This document shows, piece after piece, positions 53,078 through 60,274 of a stretch of 64,000 bases of DNA. This stretch comes from a virus: positions 1-64,000 of IMG/VR virus record IMGVR_UViG_3300034418_009484. One strand, given 5' to 3'. The stretch's first letter is position 1, and each line of letters starts with the position of its first letter. The notes under the pieces are model-generated. The model was not told the DNA's origin. It searched no databases and was given only the letters and a program-made list of their open reading frames with translations. Both the position numbers and the translations under genes were made by a program.

Positions 53078-54003
53078 GACCAATCTCCTAAGCCATAATC
53101 AGGAAGTTGTTTAGCAGGAAAACCGTTTACATCACTAAATACAAAAGACCCTCTAGCGTTTAAAATAGCCCTAGCATCTTTCTCTCTAACCCAAAAACTT
53201 CCGTCAGGTTGCCCATGTCTCTTAGGACCACCGTTCCATTTTCCCCAGCTATTTTGAATTAAAAATAAAGTTTCATCATATATTTCTCTAGTATCATCAC
53301 AGGCTATCCAGGCCATTGCGTGCGCCCAAGATCCTTTTCTAACAGATATTCCATTTTTATCCCTAGAAGATGAAAATCCTACCATGCTACAACAAGATAG
53401 GGCATAACCGTTAGCTAAAGCATCTCTAGCTTCTTCTACTGTACTCACCAACGAAATTGTTTTAACCTGATGTTTTCTTGCCTCTGTCTTGTAAATTTCA
53501 TTCGGAATTCTTTTTTTTGCTCCTAAAGATGAATTATAATTTGATAAATTAACTAATTCATAATCTTTTCTTATTAAGATGCCTCCTTGCTGATTTACAT
53601 ATTTAGCAGCACCAGAACAGGTCATTCCTTGACCCATATGACTTCTAGATTGATATATAGCCTCTGTAGCACCCCTAGCAATAAAATTTTCTGCCTGACC
53701 TTTAATATCAATTTCTACAGCCCTTGTGACATCAATAGCATTGCGAGTTGCATGAGATACGCAATCTCCAGTTGTTTGCCTTTCTGCTGGACCAAAACCC
53801 TTATCAAATTTTAGTAACGATTTGAAAGGAAGGCTTAGTTTGCCCTCACCAGAAGAATCTAAATCATAAGCAGCAGCCCCAAATAAAGGGGAACTTAATT
53901 CTGCCAATAATTGCTTTGTTTCTTCTGGGTCGCATTCTGCACCAACAAAACCATGTTCATACGCATCTACTAATTCTTTAGTATTTTTAAATTTAGAAAC
54001 CAT
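53074..54003 (-). CDS. Papain-like (C1-type) cysteine protease
   Basis: 309 residues. The catalytic residues of a C1 papain fold are visible: Q76 and C81 in RQTTGDCVSHATR, H228 in GSWAHAMAWIACDD, and N251 in LIQNSWGKW, followed by GPKRHGQPDGSFWV. No signal peptide is seen, so it acts in the cytoplasm or needs another export route. Similar C1 proteases occur in uncultivated aquatic phages (recollection). It is the first gene of a module with membrane and holin-like proteins. It could cleave host envelope protein, virion proteins or host factors. Target unknown. Confidence 0.75.
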   Translation of the reverse strand: MVSKFKNTKELVDAYEHGFVGAECDPEETKQLLAELSSPLFGAAAYDLDSSGEGKLSLPFKSLLKFDKGFGPAERQTTGDCVSHATRNAIDVTRAVEIDIKGQAENFIARGATEAIYQSRSHMGQGMTCSGAAKYVNQQGGILIRKDYELVNLSNYNSSLGAKKRIPNEIYKTEARKHQVKTISLVSTVEEARDALANGYALSCCSMVGFSSSRDKNGISVRKGSWAHAMAWIACDDTREIYDETLFLIQNSWGKWNGGPKRHGQPDGSFWVREKDARAILNARGSFVFSDVNGFPAKQLPDYGLGDWS

Positions 54004-54018
54004 AATATTAATACCTAT

Positions 54019-56529
54019 CTAACATTTGGACCAACCACATTTTGTACAAGTAACACATCCTTCCTGCCTAATCAATGAGTCTTGTTCACATTCTGGACAA
54101 TATCCCTCTTCCTCTGATCCATCTGGTATATATTTTTTTAATGCTCTTGCCATACTCTTTGCAAAAGAATTCATATCTCCTTTTACTTTCTCTAATTGTT
54201 GAACAATCATTTGAGTATCTGCACCGCTTCTAAGTGCTGTAGAAGTCATTCTTGTCAAAGCATCTTCTTCTTCACTACAAGTTTGATTTATCGGAGAAAG
54301 CTCAAGACCATCTTCTAAGATTGCTTTATAAACACCTTTTGGACGACCTAGTTTTATGATTTTTCCGGTTTTAATTTTTTTGTCGATAAATCCATTTTTA
54401 CCAGCAAACACCTCATATACCTGACCTTCATATAGCCCAACAAGAACAAAGTATTCTTCACCTTTTACTTTTATATGATAAACATCACATTTTAGTTCTT
54501 TTGGTCTTTCCTCTGGGAGTTTTTCTTCTTTATTATCAATAGAAGAATTAGCAGAAAGAACAGCAGTCATTGTTCCTGCTCTATAGGTCGTAAATCCTTT
54601 TATTCCTTTTTTCCATGCCTTATTGTAAACTTCTTTAAAGTCTTCATATGGATAATCATTTGGTAGATTGATTGTTTTAGAAATAGCTGAATCAACCCAA
54701 TTAGCAAATATTGACATTGTATTAACATGAGAATCAACATCAAGATCCATAGTGCAAGACGCCCAATTAGCATCAGCAGACCATTTTTTATTCCTCCTTA
54801 AATAAGATACACCATAATCTTCTATCCATTCTTCTTTTAAAAGACCTCTTGTACGATCAAATTTCCACACTTTCCCTTCAAATTCTGTTGCAAGAAGATT
54901 CTCATCCCCTTCTTTTACCCATTTCCAATCAGTATGAGGACTTCCATTATATTTTTCTAAATCAAATTTTTTATTTTCCCAGTCAACATTTTTAGGACTT
55001 GCCAAGCCATCTGGAACCGTTGGTTGAATAGATGTTCTAAAATATCCATGCATAAATAGAGGTTCAAGACCACCGCTGACTAAGTTTGCATAACAAGAAC
55101 TATTGCCAGTCGGCTGAATAGAAGTAACGTGTGAGTTTCTTATTCCATATTTTTTTATTAGTCCAACCGTATCAACATTTAAATTTTTAATAAATTCGCC
55201 ATCAAGATACTTATCTTTATCGAATAGGGGAAAAGCTCCTTTTTCTTTAGCTAAAAATGAAGAAGCTTTGTATGCTTCATTTGTAAAAAACCTCATAAGA
55301 TTTTCTGTCATTTCTAAAGCTTTCTTGCTTCCATACTTTACCCTAGCCATCATCAATGCTGAACCATACCCCATAACACCAAGACCTATTCTTCTTTTAT
55401 CAATCAGATTTTTCTTTTGAGATTTTAGAGGAACATTTGTTTTGTCATTAACATTATCCATAAATCTTATCGCAATATGTATACATCTTTCTAACTCATC
55501 ATATTTCCAGTCTTTATTTTCTGGATCAATAAAATGAACTAAATTAATAGACCCTAACAAACAAACACCCCCGATGGGTAATACCTGTTCACCACATGGG
55601 TTTGTAGCATTAATATTTTCACAATAATGAAGATTGTTCATCTTGTTCATATTGTCAATAAAAAGAACCCCCGGTTCATTTCTATTATATGTATTATCCA
55701 TAATTAGATTCCACAAATCTCTTGCAGAATCAAAGGTGTGGTAGGGAACGCATGGAGATTTATCGCTTTCGTCACTAGCCTCTGCCAGTTTTACCCATTT
55801 TTTAAGATCTCCATCCCATTCTTTTTTATAAAGATTTGGGTAATCTTCATAGTTTGGAAACCATAAAAACCATGCTTGGTCTTTTTTAACAGCTTCCATA
55901 AAATCATCTGTACATAAAACAGACATATTAAATTTAGATAACCGTCCTGGCGTTCTTTTTGCTTCAATATATTCAATAATATCTGGATGCCAGCAACTCA
56001 TAGTTACCATTTGCGCACCCTTTCTGATAAAATTCTTTTGGTCTTTTCTTGACTTTTTGCTTGATCCTGCTGTAATAATCTCTGATGATTTGTCCCATAA
56101 CTCTAAGAACTTTACAGAACCGGGAGACTGGTTTGCAATTCCTCCAATATGTGAACCGCAAGGACGCATTACATCTGCACAAAATCCATAGCCTCCTTCG
56201 CTTTTTAAAATTTGTGCTTGTTTAGTTAGTGTAGAATAAATACCTTCGATAGAATCCAGATCAGTACCTTCAAAACCGTCAACAAAACAATTAATATAAG
56301 TCGTTCCCTTTAATCCAGTTCCAGCATTGCTTGTAATTCTTCCGCCTGGAACAAATTTAAAATCTTCTAATATCTCATAAAACCTTTCTTCATATTTTTC
56401 TTTTTCTACTTCAACTGATGCTAAGTCTTTCGCAACTCTTCTCCAAGTGTCTTCAATATTTTTATCATCTCCAAATTTATATTTCTGATACCATGTTTCT
56501 TCTGAAAATGAATTTGTAAATCTTGACAT
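54019..56529 (-). CDS. nrdJ: Class II ribonucleotide reductase (B12-dependent)
   Basis: 836 residues. Catalytic features: redox Cys C81 (INCFV), NATNPCGEQ at 307-315 (N310, thiyl-radical C312, E314), second redox Cys C323 (GGVCLLGS), RIGLGVMGYGS, and SIQPTGNSSCYANLVSGGLEPLF as the PTG phosphate-binding loop. The C-terminus carries a TSCPD-like domain and a zinc-ribbon ending CPEC...CVTCTKCGWSKC that would re-reduce the active site. The length and single-gene form, with no radical subunit, fit the adenosylcobalamin-dependent class. It makes dNTP precursors from ribonucleotides. No intein. Confidence 0.9.
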   Translation of the reverse strand: MSRFTNSFSEETWYQKYKFGDDKNIEDTWRRVAKDLASVEVEKEKYEERFYEILEDFKFVPGGRITSNAGTGLKGTTYINCFVDGFEGTDLDSIEGIYSTLTKQAQILKSEGGYGFCADVMRPCGSHIGGIANQSPGSVKFLELWDKSSEIITAGSSKKSRKDQKNFIRKGAQMVTMSCWHPDIIEYIEAKRTPGRLSKFNMSVLCTDDFMEAVKKDQAWFLWFPNYEDYPNLYKKEWDGDLKKWVKLAEASDESDKSPCVPYHTFDSARDLWNLIMDNTYNRNEPGVLFIDNMNKMNNLHYCENINATNPCGEQVLPIGGVCLLGSINLVHFIDPENKDWKYDELERCIHIAIRFMDNVNDKTNVPLKSQKKNLIDKRRIGLGVMGYGSALMMARVKYGSKKALEMTENLMRFFTNEAYKASSFLAKEKGAFPLFDKDKYLDGEFIKNLNVDTVGLIKKYGIRNSHVTSIQPTGNSSCYANLVSGGLEPLFMHGYFRTSIQPTVPDGLASPKNVDWENKKFDLEKYNGSPHTDWKWVKEGDENLLATEFEGKVWKFDRTRGLLKEEWIEDYGVSYLRRNKKWSADANWASCTMDLDVDSHVNTMSIFANWVDSAISKTINLPNDYPYEDFKEVYNKAWKKGIKGFTTYRAGTMTAVLSANSSIDNKEEKLPEERPKELKCDVYHIKVKGEEYFVLVGLYEGQVYEVFAGKNGFIDKKIKTGKIIKLGRPKGVYKAILEDGLELSPINQTCSEEEDALTRMTSTALRSGADTQMIVQQLEKVKGDMNSFAKSMARALKKYIPDGSEEEGYCPECEQDSLIRQEGCVTCTKCGWSKC

Positions 56530-56561
56530 TAAAATCCTACTCCTATGTACATAAAATTAAA

Positions 56562-56589
56562 GACCCATCTCGTTTTTGCGAAATGGGTC
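56562..56589 (-). terminator. Hairpin just upstream of nrdJ
   Basis: Arms 56562-56572 and 56579-56589 pair at 10 of 11 positions around a six-base loop. Read leftward it is followed by a weak T tract (TTTAATTTT) and then the nrdJ ribosome-binding site (GGAG). It may terminate incoming transcripts or act in a regulatory leader. Confidence 0.5.
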
Positions 56590-56818
56590 GTAATTATTTT
56601 TTAAAAAGCAACACATGGGTTAACTAAATATACAAGTAATTTATAATTGTTTAATATTGAGTTAATAACTTTTAATAATTGTTTACTTCTAGTATTTAGC
56701 TTAATAATATTAGTCGAGATGTGTTGCTTTAACCTAATGTAAAAATTACAACTAAGCTTAATTTCTCGACCATTATTATTATACACCTTGAAATTTGTAA
56801 TAGATTATTTAAATTTTA
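56590..56818 (-). ncRNA. Possible structured non-coding leader of nrdJ
   Basis: About 230 bases without a credible gene, the longest such stretch in the leftward half. A perfect 12-bp inverted repeat (AAAGCAACACAT at 56605-56616; ATGTGTTGCTTT at 56719-56730) encloses about 100 bases. A second 7-bp pair (56713-56719 with 56764-56770) crosses it in pseudoknot order. A 61-codon GTG frame here has no ribosome-binding site and atypical content. It may be a leader, an sRNA or a recombination remnant. Confidence 0.35.
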
Positions 56819-57031
56819 TTATCCGTATTTTTTTACGTTCTTATGAACGCAGTCACAATATGTTAAATTTTCAATTAATTTTTCATTCTTTTTAATTGTG
56901 CCATTTAAACTTGTATAGGTTTTATTTATTCCTCTACCTAGACATTTCTTACATTTAGAAGAAGCATACATATCTGCAACATCATAATCTATTGTAGTTG
57001 TGTATGTAAAGCCTTTTGATTTATTTTTCAT
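56819..57031 (-). CDS. Small zinc-motif protein
   Basis: 70 residues. CKKCLGRG at 27-34 and a C-terminal TYCDC (about 58-62) resemble a single DnaJ-type CxxCxGxG knuckle. Otherwise hydrophilic and Lys/Asn rich. Ribosome-binding site GGAG upstream. Function unknown; similar small proteins with DnaJ-type CxxCxGxG motifs occur elsewhere in this genome (4974, 52310). Confidence 0.5.
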   Translation of the reverse strand: MKNKSKGFTYTTTIDYDVADMYASSKCKKCLGRGINKTYTSLNGTIKKNEKLIENLTYCDCVHKNVKKYG

Positions 57032-57042
57032 TTATATCTCCA

Positions 57043-57079
57043 CAAAAAAAGCGAGGTGCAACATTTAATTGTACCTCGC
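57043..57079 (-). terminator. Intrinsic terminator, leftward
   Basis: Read leftward, arms 57079-57069 and 57061-57051 form a 10-bp stem (GCGAGGT plus CAA, one mismatch) with a seven-base loop, followed by a T tract of seven at 57050-57044. It lies after the coiled-coil membrane gene, before the small zinc protein. Confidence 0.8.
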
Positions 57080-57103
57080 GATTCGTTAAATTATAAGAAA
57101 AAA

Positions 57104-57424
57104 CTATTTTTCTTTTTTACTACCAGTTACACTATTATTATTTGCTAATGTAGTTACAATGCTTGTCATAATATCAATTTTAGAATTCAAGTTTGATTCT
57201 AATCTATCAATTTTCTGTTCAATCTTGTTATCAAAAGTATCTAGTTTTCTCTCCATAACATCCAATCTACGATTAATTTCGGCATTAACCTTTTCTTCCA
57301 ATACCGTCAATTGTTTATTATGAGATACCACTGTTTTTAATAACCATACTATTACAGGTAAAAAAACAAGAGCAGCAATTTCCAATAGTATTTTAATAGT
57401 ATCTAAAAAGCTGTTATCTAGCAT
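57104..57424 (-). CDS. Membrane-anchored coiled-coil protein
   Basis: 106 residues. N-terminal transmembrane segment at about 8-30 (DTIKILLEIAALVFLPVIVWLLK), then a long coiled coil (VLEEKVNAEINRRLDVMERKL, continuing DTFDNKIEQKIDRLESNL). This looks like XhlA/holin-accessory or spanin-type proteins, though the anchor-and-coil form is generic. It follows a structural-like protein and is followed by a terminator. It could take part in lysis or anchor something at the membrane. Confidence 0.5.
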   Translation of the reverse strand: MLDNSFLDTIKILLEIAALVFLPVIVWLLKTVVSHNKQLTVLEEKVNAEINRRLDVMERKLDTFDNKIEQKIDRLESNLNSKIDIMTSIVTTLANNNSVTGSKKEK

Positions 57425-57456
57425 AATATCTCCTGCTATTGCTATAAGAGAATTAA

Positions 57457-58050
57457 TTACCAGTTAGTTTTTGCTTTATATTCATCTTGAACTGGGTCTG
57501 GGCTACCATCCCTATAGACTAATTCGCCTGGAATAGCCTGCGATGGATTAGCAGAGTTATCTGTTCCAGAGGTAGCGAGTGTTGCTGATGTATCTCCAGT
57601 AAGTGAGATATCCCATCCGCCTGCATCGCCTACAGTAACAGCAGGACTAAATACTCCTGAGTATTCATTCCAACCACCTGTTCTAACAGCAGTCTTATAA
57701 TAGTAAGTGCTAATATTTTGCATTTGATGAATAGAATCACTAGCATTAGCCGAATTTGAAGCGCCTGCAAGTAATACATTATTTGAAACGCCAGCAAGGT
57801 CGGTTGTTACTCTTACAATAACTTGATCTCCAGCATTAAAAGCACCACCAGCAAGTGGAGATTCAACATCTGAAAGACCAGAAACAACAGTAATATAAGT
57901 TGATCGACCTAAATTTACTGCATCTGAAACAAATTTTGTATCTGTAACTGTACCAGCCGCTCTAATCGTTCCAACGTCATTGTTTCCGCTAGAAGGTAAA
58001 CCATTAACCAACACATCATCTGCGCCAGTTGAAATATTCCAATTTGACAT
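57457..58050 (-). CDS. Structural-like beta-rich protein
   Basis: 197 residues from ATG 58050 (AAAGG upstream); an in-frame TTG at 58068 is less likely. Composition is Ala/Gly/Ser/Thr/Asn rich with no cysteine, like phage decoration or capsid-associated proteins. Repeated polar loops occur (VTDTKFVSDAVNLGRSTYIT, GGAFNAGDQVIVRVTTDLAG). It lies in the leftward half, away from the virion operon. Secreted or virion surface use is inferred from composition only. Confidence 0.5.
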   Translation of the reverse strand: MSNWNISTGADDVLVNGLPSSGNNDVGTIRAAGTVTDTKFVSDAVNLGRSTYITVVSGLSDVESPLAGGAFNAGDQVIVRVTTDLAGVSNNVLLAGASNSANASDSIHQMQNISTYYYKTAVRTGGWNEYSGVFSPAVTVGDAGGWDISLTGDTSATLATSGTDNSANPSQAIPGELVYRDGSPDPVQDEYKAKTNW

Positions 58051-58112
58051 AATAAAACCCTTTATCAAATTGATTTTAAATTCCTAAAGATCCAACAAAT
58101 AAAATCCTATCC

Positions 58113-58742
58113 TTAATTATAATTACACCAAAAGTCTATATTGTATATTCTAATACCAAATATATTACTTCTTTTTAAGATATTTACTTGTTGTTCATTC
58201 CAAAAATAACCATTAAAAATAGTATTAATATTAACTTTTTTTTCAATTATTTTGCAGTTTATTAAAGTATCTACGAATTGTTCATGATGATAACCTATGG
58301 TTGGATAACAAAATTCAATTCCTAAATCGTTTAAATATTTTGCTGTTCCAACTATATCTTTACTAAGCCTATTGTCTATAAAAACTCTGAGAGTAGCATT
58401 ATAATCTCTACAAATATTTATTGCTGATTTTATTTCTTTTTCTAACTCTTTATGCTTTGATTGAAAAAGATAATTATTCATAACATAGTCAATTGATTTT
58501 ACCCCTCCTTTTACAGCATTTAATACAGAATGATTTTTTGTTTTTGTTGATGAATATCCAGATGGATAATCAATAGGCACGGAACAAACAACTGCTTCTG
58601 GTATAAAATTCTTAATTTCATGATACATATGTATAGGCAGACATACACCATTGACATTACTATCAATAGCTTTAAATACGAAAGAGAGTTCTTTGTTATA
58701 ATCTTCTATGTTTTTATTATAAACACAATATTCAATATACAT
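58113..58742 (-). CDS. Divergent DeoC-like (aldolase) protein
   Basis: 209 residues. The succession GVCLPIHMYHEIKNFIPEAVVCSVPIDYPSGYSSTKTK (in outline), HSVLNAVKGGVKSIDYVMN and LRVFIDNRLSKDIVGTAKYL follows the beta-alpha order of deoxyribose-phosphate aldolase. The motif that normally ends K-T-S-T-G-F, with the Schiff-base Lys, reads CYPTIGY. The other active-site Lys is also not obvious. The protein may have lost aldolase activity or act on another substrate. It forms a one-base-overlap pair with the ClpP-like gene. Confidence 0.5.
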   Translation of the reverse strand: MYIEYCVYNKNIEDYNKELSFVFKAIDSNVNGVCLPIHMYHEIKNFIPEAVVCSVPIDYPSGYSSTKTKNHSVLNAVKGGVKSIDYVMNNYLFQSKHKELEKEIKSAINICRDYNATLRVFIDNRLSKDIVGTAKYLNDLGIEFCYPTIGYHHEQFVDTLINCKIIEKKVNINTIFNGYFWNEQQVNILKRSNIFGIRIYNIDFWCNYN

Positions 58743-59350
58743 TATTTTACAATACCATCAATAAATCCATAATAAATAGCATCTTCTGGAGTCATATACC
58801 AGTCTCCATTATTCATCTTTCTTTTCAGATATGCTTTAGTTTTAGCTAAGTTATATCCTCTTTCTTTAAAGAACTGTCCCTTTTGAGATTTTTCTGAATA
58901 AATAGCTATCATTACTGACCCTAGATGTTTTTCAAAAGAGGCTAGATTTTGAGAACTTAGATAATGACCTCCTATGTCACTATTTCCCCAATGAACCATA
59001 AACGCAGAATTTTTAGTTAAAAGTCTTTTGTTTGCAGCTTGCATTATTATAGTACCCATAGAACAAACCTGAGAATATCCTATAATCGTTGTTTTACACT
59101 TTGAATTTTTTATTGCATCATATATTCCCATTCCAGAATACCAGCACCCTCCAACAGTTTGCAAGTGTATTGTTATAGGCTCTTTGTTTTGACCTTTAAG
59201 GAAATTTATATTCTTGACAAAGTTTTGAACCATTCTGTGGTCTACACCACCAGATTCTCCAGAATCATCGAATTCATTTATATAGATCTCCCTATTTTTT
59301 ACATCTATTCCATAAAGATGCAGTTCGCTTACGGTATCTCTCTGATTCAT
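58742..59350 (-). CDS. clpP: ClpP-like serine protease
   Basis: 202 residues. The catalytic triad of ClpP is in place: S97 in QVCSMGT, H120 in SAFMVHWG and D183 in NNGDWYMTPEDA. The oxyanion-region TVGGCWYSGMGIYDAI and the C-terminal AIYYGFIDGIVK also fit. It lacks the short N-terminal loop needed to dock a Clp ATPase in an obvious form, so it may use host ClpX/ClpA or act alone. It could also be a virion maturation protease. It shares a stop/start overlap with the DeoC-like gene. Confidence 0.85.
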   Translation of the reverse strand: MNQRDTVSELHLYGIDVKNREIYINEFDDSGESGGVDHRMVQNFVKNINFLKGQNKEPITIHLQTVGGCWYSGMGIYDAIKNSKCKTTIIGYSQVCSMGTIIMQAANKRLLTKNSAFMVHWGNSDIGGHYLSSQNLASFEKHLGSVMIAIYSEKSQKGQFFKERGYNLAKTKAYLKRKMNNGDWYMTPEDAIYYGFIDGIVK

Positions 59351-59361
59351 TATATCACCTA

Positions 59362-59808
59362 TTAGTTTGAAACAGAATCAATCAATGCCTTCTTTACTCC
59401 GTTCATTATTTCTCTATCTTCAAACATCATTCCAATCCCTAATCTAAATCTATAAGGCGTTAATATATCAATTGACTCTACACCTTTACAATTTTCTATA
59501 ATTTCATAATGTTTTTCTAATAATTTAAAATTACAATGTCCTACCCATAATTTAAAATGATTACTAGCCAAACTTTGTTCTGTTATAGGAAGTATCCCAA
59601 AAGGAGTCATTATTGTTTTATAAGGTTGCTCATAAAAATCTTCAATTAATTCTTCTTCTAAAAATTCTTCTTTAAATTCTTCAACAGTTTCCCTATATTT
59701 TTGTTTTACCTTTTCTGCTTCTTCATTATTATAAGCATCTACCCATGCTGACCAATAAATATCATAAGTATTAGGTTCTGGCAATGAAGAAAAATCGTTT
59801 TTTGCCAT
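59362..59808 (-). CDS. Unknown protein beside ClpP
   Basis: 148 residues from ATG 59808, chosen because GGAG lies seven bases upstream; a TTG at 59820 is alternative. Landmarks are an acidic helix (KVKQKYRETVEEFKEEFLEEELIEDF) and a C-terminal beta region with YRFRLGIGMMFEDREIMNGVK. No family recognised. It sits in the nucleotide/protease block, possibly an adaptor for the protease. This is speculation. Confidence 0.5.
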   Translation of the reverse strand: MAKNDFSSLPEPNTYDIYWSAWVDAYNNEEAEKVKQKYRETVEEFKEEFLEEELIEDFYEQPYKTIMTPFGILPITEQSLASNHFKLWVGHCNFKLLEKHYEIIENCKGVESIDILTPYRFRLGIGMMFEDREIMNGVKKALIDSVSN

Positions 59809-59864
59809 AACTGTCTCCAATTTTAAGTTAATAATAGTTATTACTAATGTAAATACACTAAATT

Positions 59865-60272
59865 TTACTTCATATCTTTAAAATTAAAAACCATAGAAGC
59901 GTTAACAGCAACTTTATTTTTATCATTTCTAGATATATCATTTAGGTTTTCTAAACACAAAGCAATTTTTTGATTATAAATTAATCTCTCTTCATCATCG
60001 GAAGCCCATTCTTCAATAGAGTTTGAAATAAAAGAATTTAAATTGCCCTCGCTTATGTGCAATATAATAAAAGATAAAACTTCGGCAGATTTATCAGAAA
60101 GGTCTTTTATATCAGACTCAACAAGAAAACTACCATCTTCTGCATCAAATTTTATTGATATTTGACCACTTTCATAAGAGCATTCTTCTTCTTGCTCTTC
60201 TTGTTCTTCTTGAACTATTTCTTTATTGTTAAAAAAAGATATGTTAAATATTTTATTAATAAAACTTTTCAT
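59865..60272 (-). CDS. Unknown acidic protein
   Basis: 135 residues. An N-terminal basic/aromatic segment (SFINKIFNISFF), a low-complexity acidic run (EEQEEQEEEC), then an alpha/beta region with QISIKFDAEDGSFLVESDI and a helical middle. Two bases separate it from the GMP reductase stop. Function unknown. Confidence 0.45.
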   Translation of the reverse strand: MKSFINKIFNISFFNNKEIVQEEQEEQEEECSYESGQISIKFDAEDGSFLVESDIKDLSDKSAEVLSFIILHISEGNLNSFISNSIEEWASDDEERLIYNQKIALCLENLNDISRNDKNKVAVNASMVFNFKDMK

Positions 60273-60274
60273 TT

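Noticed and set aside
56601-56786. 61-codon - strand frame upstream of nrdJ
   Set aside because: Starts at GTG with no Shine-Dalgarno, is Asn/Lys/Ile-rich as expected from AT-rich non-coding DNA, and contains the arms of the inverted repeat. Treated as non-coding.
56590-56818. Cobalamin riboswitch
   Set aside because: Considered because nrdJ needs adenosylcobalamin, but the conserved B12-box-like core (GCCACTG-type) was not found. A novel leader remains possible.
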